Shown: positions 29,707-39,868, counted from the first letter of the stretch. The stretch: 56,773 bases of DNA from Alphaproteobacteria bacterium GM7ARS4 (GCA_014332745.1 JACONL010000006.1:36218-92990), one strand, 5' to 3'. Notes: generated from the letters alone by a model not told the origin. Numbers and translations: made by a program.

Positions 29707-30504
29707 TCACGTAACACGCATATCGTGCGGAAGAGAAAACATGTCAAGGGAGGCATGGTGGGTTAAATCCAAATGTAAAGGCGTCACAGAGATGGCGTTG
29801 CGCGAGATGGCATCGAGGTCTGTGCCGCTTTCTGGTTTGACATGACTTCCCACACTGCCTATCCAGAAATATGTTCTGCCGCGAGGGTCCACATTCTCTA
29901 ACAGCGTCCCACCTCCACAATGACGTCCCTGTCGGGTTATTTCCACGCTCGCCCCATGCTTTTGTGGGCAATGGGGGAAATTGATATTAAAAAAGACCCC
30001 GTCATCCCAAGGACGTCCATGCAAATGACGGACGATGGAAGGCGTATAAGCCGCCGCCATACGCCAATCTTCTGCTCCCGTTTCATAATTGTGAATCTGG
30101 CTCAGCGCCATAGCGGGTATCCCAAGCAAGGTTGCCTCCATAGCGGCGGCCACCGTCCCCGAGTAGGTGATGTCCTCACCAAGATTGCCGCCAGCATTAA
30201 AACCCGACAACACAAGGTGAGGCGGTTTATCCTTCATAATATGTTTGACGGCCAAGAGAACGCTATCCGTAGGCGTGCCATCCACGCCAAAGATGTGCGA
30301 CTCCAATTGACGAAAGCGCAAAGGGCGATGTAACGTCAAGGAATGTCCCGCCCCACTATGCTCCCGCTCTGGCGCAACGACCCAGAGCTCCGCACAGAGG
30401 GATGTCATCGTCTCTTTCAAGATACGCAAACCCGGCGCATAAACACCATCATCGTTACAGACAAGTATCCGCGCCTTTTCTAATGGAGGGTAGGAGAGTG
30501 GCAC
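29707..30504 (-). CDS. surE: 5'/3'-nucleotidase SurE
   Basis: A metal-dependent nucleoside monophosphatase and stationary-phase survival protein. The 265-residue chain has ILVCNDDGVYAPG with the metal-binding Asp pair, AGHSLTLHRPL, and LSGFNAGGNLGEDITYSGTVAAA, all diagnostic. Length is typical. It is upstream of the NlpD-like gene in the same direction. Confidence 0.96.
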   Translation of the reverse strand: MPLSYPPLEKARILVCNDDGVYAPGLRILKETMTSLCAELWVVAPEREHSGAGHSLTLHRPLRFRQLESHIFGVDGTPTDSVLLAVKHIMKDKPPHLVLSGFNAGGNLGEDITYSGTVAAAMEATLLGIPAMALSQIHNYETGAEDWRMAAAYTPSIVRHLHGRPWDDGVFFNINFPHCPQKHGASVEITRQGRHCGGGTLLENVDPRGRTYFWIGSVGSHVKPESGTDLDAISRNAISVTPLHLDLTHHASLDMFSLPHDMRVT

Positions 30505-30562
30505 GACAACCCCGCTGTGCCTCTAAAGAGCGCGCTCTCTTGTCCATGCTGTCGAAGGCACG

Positions 30563-32680
30563 TCAGCCTCCATGCCCTAAAAACGCCAGCAAGAGCAAAG
30601 CAACAATGTTGAGAATCTTAATCATAGGATTGATGGCAGGTCCAGCCGTATCCTTGTACGGATCTCCTACCGTATCCCCTGTGATAGACGCCTTATGAGC
30701 ATCCGACCCTTTGCCTCCGTGAGCGCCATCTTCTATGAGTTTTTTGGCGTTGTCCCACGCCCCGCCACCAGACGTCATGGAAATGGCGAGAAAAAGACCT
30801 GTGACGATCGACCCTAGAAGCAACGCCCCAATGGCCGTGAGCGCTTCCTCCTCACCGACAGTGGTCGAGACAAGGATATAGACAGCAACAGGCGCAAGAA
30901 CAGGAAGAAGAGACGGGAGAATCATCTCACGTATCGCCGCTTTCGTCAGCAAGTCGACAGCGCGCCCATATTCAGGCTTTGCCTTGCCTTGCATAAGCCC
31001 TTTAATCTCCTTAAATTGGCGTCTCACCTCGACAACAATGGCCGATGCCGACCGCCCCACCGCCTGCATGCTCATGGAGGAAAACAGGTAGGGAAGCAAT
31101 CCACCCACAAATAAACCAGTGACAACATAGGGATTGATTAATTCGAAGGAGACATCGATATTGAGATAATAGGCGATATCGTTTGTATAGGCCGCAAACA
31201 GAACAAGGGCAGCAAGCCCAGCAGAACCAATAGCATAGCCTTTCGTCACAGCCTTCGTTGTGTTCCCCACAGCATCCAGCGCATCTGTCCTCTGCCTCAC
31301 ATGCTCAGGCAAAGAAGACATTTCAGCGATACCCCCCGCATTGTCGGTCACAGGACCATAGGCGTCAAGGGCAACAACCATCCCCGCCAATGCCAACATC
31401 GACGTCGCCGCCAAAGCAATACCATAAAGCCCCGCCACATTATAGGAGACGAGAATGCCACCACAAATAATGAGAACGGGAAGCGCGCACGCCTCCATAG
31501 ACAGAGCAAGCCCTTGAATAATGTTCGTCGCATGCCCCGTCAAAGACGAGCGCGCAATGGAACGCACGGGACGATGGGATAGCCCCGTATAATAGTCTGT
31601 CACCCACACAATCAAACCCGTCACCACCAAGCCACACACAGCACATAAGAACATCGCCCATCCGTCCACAGCCATACCCCCACTGGTCGTATAAGCCGTC
31701 TCAAAACCAACGACATGCCACGTGGCAACGCCAATCAACGCAATGGCGATAAGGGCGGTCGCTATAAAGCCTTTATACAACGCCACCATGATGGACTGCC
31801 CCGCCGATAAACGCACAAAAAACGTCCCCAGCACAGATGCCACAATACAAACCGCACTAATAATGAGCGGGTAAAGCATCATGAGGTCACGTGTCGCCTC
31901 CACCGTGAATAAAATAGCGCCAAGCAACATCGTAGCAACAATCGTCACCACATAGGTCTCAAACAGGTCAGCGGCCATGCCCGCACAATCACCCACATTG
32001 TCGCCCACATTGTCGGCAATGACAGCAGGATTGCGCGGGTCATCTTCGGGAATCCCAGCCTCTATCTTGCCCACCAAATCAGCCCCCACATCAGCGCCCT
32101 TCGTGAAAATACCTCCCCCCAAACGAGCAAAAATCGATATCAAGGACGCACCAAATCCTAACGCAATGAGAGGCTCTAAGACATGGCGCAATTGCTGACC
32201 ATCACCTATGCCAAAGAGCTCTCGCAAATACATGTAATAGCCCACAATCCCCAACAGGGCCAGTCCCACAACCAATAAGCCAGTCACAGCACCAGAACGA
32301 AAAGAAATTTGTAATGCCGAATCGAGATCCTTGGTGGCCGCATGGGCCGTACGAACATTGGAGCGCACAGAGACATTCATGCCAATATACCCCGCAGCGC
32401 CCGACAAGAGAGCGCCTAAGAAATAGCCAATGGCGGCGTATACCCCTAAAAAGACTCCCAAAACAACGCCAAGAACAATCCCCACAAGAGCGATCGTGCC
32501 ATACTGACGGTTGAGATAGGCCTTCGCCCCCTCTTGAATAGCGCCAGCAATCTCTCGCATCGATGCGTTGCCCGTATCACTGGAAAGAATAGAACGTCCA
32601 GCGAGCACGCCATACAAAATGGCAAGCAACGAACAGCCTATCACGAGAATAAAAAATATCATACCATCATCCATGCGCAC
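30563..32680 (-). CDS. hppA: Proton-pumping membrane pyrophosphatase, potassium-independent type
   Basis: Couples pyrophosphate hydrolysis to proton export across the inner membrane. The 705-residue protein is strongly hydrophobic, with around 16 membrane helices, and carries the loops [37 protein letters not shown] and [17 protein letters not shown]. The motif [10 protein letters not shown] has Lys in the position that distinguishes potassium-independent enzymes from those with GNTTAA. A TATAAT-type promoter lies upstream. It stands alone between surE and thiL. Confidence 0.97.
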   Translation of the reverse strand: MRMDDGMIFFILVIGCSLLAILYGVLAGRSILSSDTGNASMREIAGAIQEGAKAYLNRQYGTIALVGIVLGVVLGVFLGVYAAIGYFLGALLSGAAGYIGMNVSVRSNVRTAHAATKDLDSALQISFRSGAVTGLLVVGLALLGIVGYYMYLRELFGIGDGQQLRHVLEPLIALGFGASLISIFARLGGGIFTKGADVGADLVGKIEAGIPEDDPRNPAVIADNVGDNVGDCAGMAADLFETYVVTIVATMLLGAILFTVEATRDLMMLYPLIISAVCIVASVLGTFFVRLSAGQSIMVALYKGFIATALIAIALIGVATWHVVGFETAYTTSGGMAVDGWAMFLCAVCGLVVTGLIVWVTDYYTGLSHRPVRSIARSSLTGHATNIIQGLALSMEACALPVLIICGGILVSYNVAGLYGIALAATSMLALAGMVVALDAYGPVTDNAGGIAEMSSLPEHVRQRTDALDAVGNTTKAVTKGYAIGSAGLAALVLFAAYTNDIAYYLNIDVSFELINPYVVTGLFVGGLLPYLFSSMSMQAVGRSASAIVVEVRRQFKEIKGLMQGKAKPEYGRAVDLLTKAAIREMILPSLLPVLAPVAVYILVSTTVGEEEALTAIGALLLGSIVTGLFLAISMTSGGGAWDNAKKLIEDGAHGGKGSDAHKASITGDTVGDPYKDTAGPAINPMIKILNIVALLLLAFLGHGG

Positions 32681-32767
32681 ATATACCTCTTACCAATGAG
32701 CCTCTATCAACGGAGACCTCTTGTCAATAAATAGTCCATATCCCTGCCCATACCCACATATCGAGGC

Positions 32768-32796
32768 ATTATAAGGGACAATGGTGTCAGGAACAA
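32768..32796 (-). promoter_or_regulatory. Putative promoter of hppA
   Basis: On the minus strand a perfect -10 TATAAT (32768-32773) is preceded after 17 bp by TTGTTC (32791-32796). It would give a leader of roughly 80 nt before hppA. Pattern-based, with a weak -35. Confidence 0.5.
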
Positions 32797-32798
32797 TG

Positions 32799-33776
32799 TT
32801 AAAAATGTCGATACCCATGATAAGAACATGGGTAAGGGTGACCATCACTATCCACCACACGAACGCAATGTTCTGTTCTCGCTTCGACATACCCGATATG
32901 GGTGATGTCGTGCGCGCCCGCCTCGAGCGCCCACCCCATGATTGTCTCTCGCTGATGGGCTGGCGCTGTGAACGCAAGCTCATAGTCATCGCCACCACAT
33001 AATGCCAAATGATACAGACTTTCATCCTCTTCGAGCGCCTTTCTCACAGGAGAAGAAAGAGGCACAGAGTCACGACTGATGACCATGCCCAGCTGCGATT
33101 CTTCACATATATGTGTGAGGTCTGCCACAAGGCCATCGGATATATCGATGCAACTATGGGCAACACCCACCAACATCTGCCCCAGCGCCATCCGTGGCGA
33201 TGGCCTATGGAGACGCATGGCAAGCATATGCTTATCCTCTTTAGAAAGACACGACACGACATCCTTGTCATCTATCCTCAACCCTAAGGCGGCATCCCCC
33301 AATGTCCCGCTCACATAAACGTCATCGCCTCGTTGTGCGTTGCTCCTCGACAAAACGCCCGCTTGCGCCATACCGAACATGGTCATGGCGACATGAATTT
33401 TCGAACTTCCCCCCGCCATATCGCCCCCCAAGAGCGATACGCCATAGAGCTTTTGGTCTGTGGCAAGCCCTTCGGCAAAATCACGAAACCACGACTCAGG
33501 CGTCCCTTGTGGCACCATCAACGCCACAAGATAATGCTGTGCCATGACACCCATCGCCGCCATGTCCGATAAATTAACACGCAACGCCTTGCGCGCGATT
33601 CCCTCTGCTGACAAGGAAGAAGAAAAATGCACGCCCTCGATGATACTATCCGTCGCCACAGCCATCGTCCCCGATAGCCCAGACACCATCGCCGCATCAT
33701 CACGCCCCCCATACATGTCACCTGTAATCAGAGGGCGAAAATAACGCTCAATATAGGAAAATTCCTGTCCCTTCAT
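32799..33776 (-). CDS. thiL: Thiamine-monophosphate kinase ThiL
   Basis: Phosphorylates thiamine monophosphate to the active pyrophosphate. The 325-residue protein shows GGRDDAAMV, the ATDSIIEGVHFSS metal site, AMGVMAQHYLVALMVP, LLGGDMAGGSSKI, and the C-terminal GGDDYELAFT. The start overlaps the nusB stop by 4 bp, matching the widespread nusB-thiL pair. A 7-bp inverted repeat (ACCCATG/CATGGGT, 32813-32833) lies in its last codons but has no clear U-tract at the proper distance. Confidence 0.95.
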   Translation of the reverse strand: MKGQEFSYIERYFRPLITGDMYGGRDDAAMVSGLSGTMAVATDSIIEGVHFSSSLSAEGIARKALRVNLSDMAAMGVMAQHYLVALMVPQGTPESWFRDFAEGLATDQKLYGVSLLGGDMAGGSSKIHVAMTMFGMAQAGVLSRSNAQRGDDVYVSGTLGDAALGLRIDDKDVVSCLSKEDKHMLAMRLHRPSPRMALGQMLVGVAHSCIDISDGLVADLTHICEESQLGMVISRDSVPLSSPVRKALEEDESLYHLALCGGDDYELAFTAPAHQRETIMGWALEAGAHDITHIGYVEARTEHCVRVVDSDGHPYPCSYHGYRHF

Positions 33777-34246
33777 ACCGATATACCCTCCCCATGAACA
33801 ATCTTATGCAACAGAGCGTTGATAAAGGATACATCCTTGCCATGACAAAAACCATCGGCAAGATATAAATAGGCGCGTATGAACTCTCTTTCATTCATAG
33901 GCCTCGTAGGCCTCGTCCCCCCTTCATAGGCATAACACCACTCCCACATAGACAACAACAGCACGGCTCGTATCACCACAGGAAGAGTGCGCCAAGGACG
34001 GCGAGGATGCATGAACGTTTGCCAAGACGCCAGCATCTGTCCATAGCACGTCATAACACCCTGACACAATGTCGTAAAAAAACGACATGTCTCGTCATGG
34101 GCGTCCTCCATGAAATCTTCCTTGAATCGCTCTATCCATATGGCGTCCGCCATGGCGTCATCATTGTCCCCGACCAAGATATGGTATAGCGCTTGGAGAG
34201 CATATTGACGCGCCTCTATCGCGTGCTGATGTTGTCGAGACAGCAT
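33773..34246 (-). CDS. nusB: Transcription antitermination factor NusB
   Basis: Forms the ribosomal antitermination complex with NusE on boxA RNA. The 157-residue, mostly helical protein has REYALQALYHIL-like content at the start (ARQYALQALYHIL) and the C-terminal VSFINALLHKIV characteristic of the family. It is divergent in the middle, but its position between ribH and thiL strongly supports the call. It starts 6 bp after the ribH stop. Confidence 0.88.
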   Translation of the reverse strand: MLSRQHQHAIEARQYALQALYHILVGDNDDAMADAIWIERFKEDFMEDAHDETCRFFTTLCQGVMTCYGQMLASWQTFMHPRRPWRTLPVVIRAVLLLSMWEWCYAYEGGTRPTRPMNEREFIRAYLYLADGFCHGKDVSFINALLHKIVHGEGISV

Positions 34247-34252
34247 GGCACA

Positions 34253-34702
34253 TCACCCCCGATATGTGTCTTGCAATGCCATCATCTGTAGACATGCGCG
34301 TCCAGCGCGCGCCCCACAGACAAGACGCGCCTGTGCTTGTTCCCTCGAGCGAAGAGTCAAAATGCCCATGCCAACGGCAAGACGCCCACGTAGGATAACA
34401 TCCATCAGACCACGAAAACAGGACTCACAGACATAGCGGTCATGGTCTGTTTCCCCGCGAATAATACACCCCAAGAGAAGATAGCCAGCATAGGGGCTTT
34501 TTCCTCCCTCCCCGCTGGTAGAGACAATATGCAAAGCCGACGGAAGTTCAAACGCGCCCACGACATCGATTCTCTCAACAACCACCGACATATCGTCTCG
34601 CAACACAGACATCGCTTGTGCCTCTAACCCATCGACAATGTCTTGGTAAAAACATGCCTTGATGATGGCGACTTTTTTCTCTGGTACGTGTTTTTTCGAC
34701 AT
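34253..34702 (-). CDS. ribH: Lumazine synthase RibH
   Basis: Condenses 5-amino-6-ribitylaminouracil with dihydroxybutanone phosphate to 6,7-dimethyl-8-ribityllumazine. From the ATG at 34702 it has 149 residues. VDVVGAFELP appears as IDVVGAFELPSALH, and GCIIRGETDHDRYVCESCFRG contains the catalytic His region. The frame continues upstream to 34777, overlapping ribBA, but the family N-terminus fits 34702. Confidence 0.94.
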   Translation of the reverse strand: MSKKHVPEKKVAIIKACFYQDIVDGLEAQAMSVLRDDMSVVVERIDVVGAFELPSALHIVSTSGEGGKSPYAGYLLLGCIIRGETDHDRYVCESCFRGLMDVILRGRLAVGMGILTLRSREQAQARLVCGARAGRACLQMMALQDTYRG

Positions 34703-34715
34703 GACGTTATAGGCG

Positions 34716-35867
34716 TTATGCTCCCCTTGTCTCACCATGGCGGGAGAGAGGCTGGTAATGACGAATACGCAATCCATAGCCCTCTAGGGCATGGAGAATG
34801 GGTTTCCTATTGGACAGGAGCGTCATATCTTTGACGCCCAAATCACACAAGATTTGAGCGCCAATACCATATTCGCGCACATCGATCTCCTTTTCGACAT
34901 GTCTTTGCGTTGACATGTCATGCGCCCACCCTCCCTGTCTTGGCGCGCCTCCTATTAAGACGATGACGCCACATCCTTGTTTTTCGATGACATGCATCGC
35001 TTGGGACAGCACATAGTCGTTATCCCCACGCAAACAATCGAGGAGGTCATAGAGCCCCCGATAGCGATGCACACGCACAGGCAATCCCTCCTTTCCGAGA
35101 CGGTTGTCATCTTTCACCAACGCCATATGCTCGCTCTTCTCCCCATAGCCACCCATATAGACATGCAACGTCCATGAAGAACCAGAGCGGGTGCGAAATG
35201 TCTCCCGATGGATGGATGTCACCAATGTCTCAAAACGCAAACGCCATGCAATCAATCGGGCTATGGTCGTGATACGTAAATCATGGCGACGAGCAAAAAG
35301 GGCTAAATCCTTTCCCTTTGCCATCGTGCCATCATCGTTCATGATCTCACAAATCACGCCACAAGGAGAAAAACCCGCTATGCGCGCAAGGTCGACGGCG
35401 GCTTCCGTGTGTCCCGCCCTGACAAGGACGCCTCCTTCACGCGCCACAAGAGGAAAGACATGCCCCGGACTGACAATGTCATCCTTGCCCTTAAGGGAGT
35501 CGATGGCAACAGCGATCGTCCTTGCCCTATCGGCAGCGGAAATCCCTGTCGTGATACCCTCCTTTGCCTCAATAGACACGGTGAAGGCTGTCTGATGACG
35601 AGAGCGATTCACAGCGGACATCAAAGGCAATCCCAACGCATCGACGCGCTTCTTCTCAAGCGCCAAACATATGAGCCCTCGCCCATAACGCGCCATGAAA
35701 TTGATGGCGTCGGCATCAGCCTTCTGCCCCGGCATCAGCAAATCCCCTTCATTCTCCCTATGTTCGTCATCCGTCACAATGACCATATGCCCCCCTTGTA
35801 ACGCACGGATGATCTCCTCAATGGGCGCTACGGGAAGGGAAGAGACATCTTGTGCCATCACACGCAT
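34716..35867 (-). CDS. ribB: RibBA-type protein: active DHBP synthase half, degenerate GTP cyclohydrolase II half
   Basis: The N-terminal half (about residues 15-210) is 3,4-dihydroxy-2-butanone 4-phosphate synthase, with VTDDEHRENEGDL, GRGLICLAL, and SPGHVFPLVAREGGVLVRAGHTEAAVDLARIAG in sections. The C-terminal half aligns with GTP cyclohydrolase II but lacks the three zinc cysteines: the C-x2-D... and CxC positions read as HRYRGLYDLLDCLRGDNDY, and the EGRGIGL loop is GAPRQGGW. The second half is therefore probably inactive, a state known in several alphaproteobacterial RibBA proteins. A separate ribA would be needed elsewhere in the genome. The start overlaps the ribE stop by 10 bp. Confidence 0.92.
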   Translation of the reverse strand: MRVMAQDVSSLPVAPIEEIIRALQGGHMVIVTDDEHRENEGDLLMPGQKADADAINFMARYGRGLICLALEKKRVDALGLPLMSAVNRSRHQTAFTVSIEAKEGITTGISAADRARTIAVAIDSLKGKDDIVSPGHVFPLVAREGGVLVRAGHTEAAVDLARIAGFSPCGVICEIMNDDGTMAKGKDLALFARRHDLRITTIARLIAWRLRFETLVTSIHRETFRTRSGSSWTLHVYMGGYGEKSEHMALVKDDNRLGKEGLPVRVHRYRGLYDLLDCLRGDNDYVLSQAMHVIEKQGCGVIVLIGGAPRQGGWAHDMSTQRHVEKEIDVREYGIGAQILCDLGVKDMTLLSNRKPILHALEGYGLRIRHYQPLSRHGETRGA

Positions 35868-36481
35868 CCCCGTATCTCCCCAAGAGCATTCACAAGATAA
35901 CGCGCCATCATATCTGCCTCGATATGCACCTTGTCGCCCGCATGTAATCTTGCCAATGTCGTCTGCTGTAACGTGTGCGGTATCACCATGAGAGCAATAC
36001 TCTTCTCCTCTTTATGAACCTCCACCACCGTCAATGACACACCATCAACCGCCACAGAGCCTCTCGCCACCATCAACGGCATCAAAGAACCATCTAGCGC
36101 AACAACAATACGCAAACACGCCGACTGCTTATCCACAGAGCGAATCATGCCCACACCATCCACATGCCCATAGGTGATATGCCCCCCTATGGGGTCACCC
36201 ATACGCAAAGAAGGTTCTACATGAATCCTATGTCCTTCCTGCCAAGACTCGACACGACTTTTAGACAAAGTCTCTGGTGACGCCATAACACGAAACCACG
36301 ATGCCCCTCCCTTCTCCCCACTCTCTACCACCGTCATACAAATGCCATGGCATGCAACCGATGCCCCCGATGCCAAATCGCCTAAGGGAAGACGGCACGT
36401 CACGGTGATGTCCATGCATGCGCCCCTCCCATAAGAGCGCGAGGACACCATACCAATATCCCTAATGATACCACTAAACAC
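35858..36481 (-). CDS. ribE: Riboflavin synthase alpha chain RibE
   Basis: Dismutates two lumazine molecules to riboflavin and the pyrimidine. The chosen start is GTG at 36481, giving the family opening VFSGIIRDIGMV and 207 residues; it overlaps the ribD stop by 8 bp. Two lumazine-binding repeats are seen, each with a G-x-x-x-x-H-G/H-x-V-D-G-like signature (IGGHITYGHVDGVG in the second) and internal SVAVDGVSLTV. An in-frame ATG at 36511 would add ten atypical residues. Confidence 0.92.
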   Translation of the reverse strand: MFSGIIRDIGMVSSRSYGRGACMDITVTCRLPLGDLASGASVACHGICMTVVESGEKGGASWFRVMASPETLSKSRVESWQEGHRIHVEPSLRMGDPIGGHITYGHVDGVGMIRSVDKQSACLRIVVALDGSLMPLMVARGSVAVDGVSLTVVEVHKEEKSIALMVIPHTLQQTTLARLHAGDKVHIEADMMARYLVNALGEIRGCV

Positions 36482-37586
36482 GATGATAGCACTCCATGCT
36501 GTGAGCGCCAAGGGTCACAGAGCGTGATAAAACATACTCCCGTAACATTGCCTCACCGCCCCACCCCGCATATCCCTCCTCCCCCAGCATATGGTCGCCA
36601 CGAAAGAGAATGATGTCATCCACATAACCACACCGCACAAAAGAAGAGAAGAGCATACCGCCTCCCTCCAACAATAAGTGTGTCACCCCTCTTTCTGCCA
36701 AAGTGGACAGAATATCTTGAACCGCCACATGATGGGGAGGCGCAACATCATAGGGAAGAGCCATAAGAACACACCCCTTATCTTTCCACGCATGCCCCTT
36801 TTCCTTGATGGCGCGTTCTTCCGCCATAATCCATAGGGGCGTCTCATGGGCATGGCGCACAAGCGCTGAATCCTGTGAGAGCGTCAACCGCCTATCAAGG
36901 ATGACACGCGCAAGATGACAGCGTTCGCCATGACTGACACCTTCTAAACGACAATCGAGACGCGGCCTATCGACACGCCATGTGTTCGCCCCCACCAACA
37001 CGGCATCACACGTCAGACGTAACATATGCCCATAACGCAACGCCTCACGATTGCTGATAAGTGTCCTCTCCCCTCGCTTGCGGGCAGTCATGCCATCACG
37101 AGACAAAGCCAATTTTGCGGTCACATAGGGACGCCCATGACGATTCCTCATCACATAGCCACGATAGAGGCGTTGTGCCTCCTCTTCCATGACACCACAC
37201 GTCACATGGATGCCCGCATCCCGTAACAGAGCGATAGACGCCCCCCGCATACGCTCATCACAATCCTCCATCGCCACGACAACACGCCTGACACATGCGC
37301 GTATAATCATATCGGTGCAAGGCGGCGTCTCCCCCTCATGACAACATGGCTCGAGGGTCACATAGAGTGTGCCACCTTCCGCCCGTTTCCCCGCATGGCG
37401 CAAAAGACGCGCCTCCGCATGGGGACGCCCGCCAAGGGCGGTGACATCAACGGCAATGCACGTCCCGCCCTTATCCACAAGAACCGCCCCCACACATGGA
37501 TTAGGCCAGCAACGACCCGTGTGACACCATGCCACATGGAGCGCCGCTGCCATCATCTGTCTATCTTTAGGAAGAGTCTCGTTCAC
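36474..37586 (-). CDS. ribD: Bifunctional pyrimidine deaminase/reductase RibD
   Basis: Catalyses the deamination and side-chain reduction steps of riboflavin synthesis. The N-terminal deaminase domain has HAEARLL and EPCCHEGETPPC, the zinc-binding set; the reductase domain begins around residue 150 with GRPYVTAKLALSRDG and includes CDAVLVGANTWRVDRPRL. The 370-residue length is typical. Its start lies inside the last codons of the nrdR frame (20-bp overlap). Confidence 0.96.
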   Translation of the reverse strand: MNETLPKDRQMMAAALHVAWCHTGRCWPNPCVGAVLVDKGGTCIAVDVTALGGRPHAEARLLRHAGKRAEGGTLYVTLEPCCHEGETPPCTDMIIRACVRRVVVAMEDCDERMRGASIALLRDAGIHVTCGVMEEEAQRLYRGYVMRNRHGRPYVTAKLALSRDGMTARKRGERTLISNREALRYGHMLRLTCDAVLVGANTWRVDRPRLDCRLEGVSHGERCHLARVILDRRLTLSQDSALVRHAHETPLWIMAEERAIKEKGHAWKDKGCVLMALPYDVAPPHHVAVQDILSTLAERGVTHLLLEGGGMLFSSFVRCGYVDDIILFRGDHMLGEEGYAGWGGEAMLREYVLSRSVTLGAHSMECYHRV

Positions 37587-38027
37587 GCTTTTTCTCTAAA
37601 TCCATGACGGTCTTGCGAAAATCACTGATGGCTGTGAAATCTAAGTAGACAGAGGCAAAACGCACATAGGCAACATGGTCCAATGACCGCAACATGTCCA
37701 TGACATACCCACCTATCACCTTGCTCGGTACGGGATTATCGCCTAAACGTTCCAATTGCCTTTGGATAGTGCTCACCATGTCCTCTAGCTGTTCTTCGTC
37801 AATGGGGCGCTTACGGCATGCGATGGCGATGGAACGATAAAGTTTCTCTCTATCAAACTCTTGGCGTGTCCCGTCTCTCTTCTCTATCTGTAGAGGACGT
37901 AGCTGGACACGCTCGAAGGTCGTAAAGCTGCCGGACAATAACGGCGTCTCCGTATGACATGCCCTTGCTCGCTGGTACGTGAATCCTTGACACGGGTACC
38001 CTCAAAAGAGCAAAAGGGACAACGCAT
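37567..38027 (-). pseudogene. nrdR: nrdR, ribonucleotide reductase repressor, frameshifted in the zinc ribbon
   Basis: NrdR represses ribonucleotide reductase genes through an N-terminal zinc ribbon and a C-terminal ATP-cone. Translation from the ATG at 38027 gives the correct ribbon start MRCPFC, VKDSR and IRRRRYCP, then goes out of frame to a stop. The remainder, from [13 protein letters not shown] through the ATP-cone to 37567, is intact in another frame (offset 89 nt from the ATG, not divisible by three). Against the family spacing between the CP and FTTFER motifs, about 10 nt are missing, including the last zinc cysteine. Its place between glyA and ribD is normal. Unless the sequence has an error, this is a pseudogene or yields only a ribbonless fragment. 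Confidence 0.82.
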
Positions 38028-38035
38028 CAGTCATC

Positions 38036-39334
38036 CTACAAGACATGCGGGTAAATGGGCGGGTAAATGGGGTAGCGGGCACAGAGGTCTTTGACACGTT
38101 GGAGAGTCTCTTTTTCGACGGCGGCATGAGCATCAGGAGACGAAGAACGCACCAAACTATCAAGCACATCGCCTATCATCGCACCCACCAGACGGAATGC
38201 CTCGCCGTCAAAACCTCGACTGGTGGCAGCCGGCGTGCCTAAACGGATACCCGATGTGACAAAAGGCTTTTCAGGGTCAAAAGGCACGCCATTCTTATTA
38301 CACGTCATGCCCGCCCGTTCTAGACTCGCCTCCACCACGTTTCCCGTCAGCTTTTTCGGACGTAAATCAACGAGCATGAGGTGCGTGTCCGTTCCTCCTG
38401 TGATAATATGCACGCCCCTCTCCTCCATCACCGATGCGAGGGTGCGCGCGTTCTCTACAACGTCCTTCATATAGGCCTTGTATGACTCCCCTAATGCCTC
38501 ACCAAAGGCAACAGCTTTTGCCGCAATGACGTGCATCAACGGACCTCCCTGTAGTCCCGGAAAGACAGCGGAATTAATCTTTTTAGCAATGTCTTCGTGA
38601 TTGGTGAGAATAATGCCTCCTCTTGGCCCACGCAATGTCTTGTGAGTCGTGGAAGTGACCACATGGGCATGGGGTAAAGGGTCGGGATGTAAGCCACATG
38701 CGACAAGTCCAGCAAAATGTGCCATGTCCACCAGAAGATAAGCGCCAACAGTATCGGCAATGGCACGAAAACGCTCGAAATCAATGGGACGCGAATAGGC
38801 TGAGCCGCCAGCAATAAGCAACGCGGGTTTGTGCTCCTTGGCAAGAGCCTCTATCGCATCATAATCGATAAGGTGAGTCTTCTCATCGACGCCATAGGAA
38901 ACGGCCTTGAACCATTTTCCAGACGCATTAGGCGGTGCGCCATGGGTCAAGTGCCCCCCCGCCGCCAATGACATCCCCATAATGACATCGCCTGGACGAA
39001 TCAACGCCAAAAACACCGCTTGATTTGCCTGCGAGCCCGAATGGGGTTGCACATTGGCATAGCGACAGCCAAACAGCTGACAGACACGCTCGATAGCCAT
39101 CGTCTCGAGCTCGTCTACATGCTCACAGCCACCATAATAACGCCTCCCCGAATACCCTTCCGCATATTTGTTCGTGAGTAACGTCCCCTGGGCATCCATC
39201 ACAGCCTGCGATACAATGTTCTCAGACGCAATCAGTTCTATCTGTTCACTCTGACGCCTATGCTCTTTACTGATGGCCCCGAACACAGGAGCATCAGAGT
39301 CCTTTAACCGTTGCTGAAAAAAAGTCTGTGTCAT
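38036..39334 (-). CDS. glyA: Serine hydroxymethyltransferase GlyA
   Basis: A PLP enzyme interconverting serine and glycine and supplying methylene-tetrahydrofolate. The 432-residue chain contains [35 protein letters not shown], the catalytic-lysine region [16 protein letters not shown] and TNKNGVPFD-like [10 protein letters not shown]. Length and order are typical. It is upstream of nrdR and the rib genes in the conserved alphaproteobacterial order. Confidence 0.97.
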   Translation of the reverse strand: MTQTFFQQRLKDSDAPVFGAISKEHRRQSEQIELIASENIVSQAVMDAQGTLLTNKYAEGYSGRRYYGGCEHVDELETMAIERVCQLFGCRYANVQPHSGSQANQAVFLALIRPGDVIMGMSLAAGGHLTHGAPPNASGKWFKAVSYGVDEKTHLIDYDAIEALAKEHKPALLIAGGSAYSRPIDFERFRAIADTVGAYLLVDMAHFAGLVACGLHPDPLPHAHVVTSTTHKTLRGPRGGIILTNHEDIAKKINSAVFPGLQGGPLMHVIAAKAVAFGEALGESYKAYMKDVVENARTLASVMEERGVHIITGGTDTHLMLVDLRPKKLTGNVVEASLERAGMTCNKNGVPFDPEKPFVTSGIRLGTPAATSRGFDGEAFRLVGAMIGDVLDSLVRSSSPDAHAAVEKETLQRVKDLCARYPIYPPIYPHVL

Positions 39335-39356
39335 GCGTCTCTCCTATCATAAAATG

Positions 39357-39836
39357 TTACATGCGTAGCGAGTCGATGGAGTCGATACGTTCACAATGAC
39401 GCCCGCCCTCAAAGGCTTGGGTGAGAAATTCGTGTAAGCACGCCTTTGCCACATCAACACCAACCAGACGCGCCCCCAGCGTGATGATATTGGCATCGTT
39501 ATGTTGTCGCGCCAAACGCGCGTCCATCATAGCATGACAACACACAGCACGCACACCTTTATAGCGATTCGCTGTCATGCACATGCCGATACCACTGCCA
39601 CAGAGGAGAACACCCCGCCATGCCTTGCCAAGAGCAACATGAGACGCCACTTTGTGAGCATAATGCGCATAGTTGCTGGAACGATGAGGCGACTCGACCC
39701 CCATATCCACCACATGATACCCTCCACCCGAGAGCATAGGCCATAATGCCGACTTTAACGGATAGCCCGCATGGTCACATCCCACCGCCACAATGGCACC
39801 CCCTTGTATCCCTGTATCACCCATCATCGGTTTCAC
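39357..39836 (-). CDS. rpiB: Ribose-5-phosphate isomerase B
   Basis: Interconverts ribose 5-phosphate and ribulose 5-phosphate. The 159-residue protein has VAVGCDHAGYPLK at the start, DYAHKVA-like HYAHKVASHV, LLCGSGIGMCMTANRYKGVRA with the active-site Cys, and NDANIITLGARLVG. It precedes glyA by 22 bp and probably heads that operon, linking pentose phosphate supply to riboflavin and one-carbon synthesis. Confidence 0.95.
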   Translation of the reverse strand: MKPMMGDTGIQGGAIVAVGCDHAGYPLKSALWPMLSGGGYHVVDMGVESPHRSSNYAHYAHKVASHVALGKAWRGVLLCGSGIGMCMTANRYKGVRAVCCHAMMDARLARQHNDANIITLGARLVGVDVAKACLHEFLTQAFEGGRHCERIDSIDSLRM

Positions 39837-39868
39837 CCTTTCATCTCACCATCTTTGCCGTCAAGACA

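Noticed and set aside
32813-32833. Inverted repeat ACCCATG/CATGGGT as thiL terminator
   Set aside because: It lies within the last thiL codons, and the following T-run is short and displaced, so terminator function is not supported.
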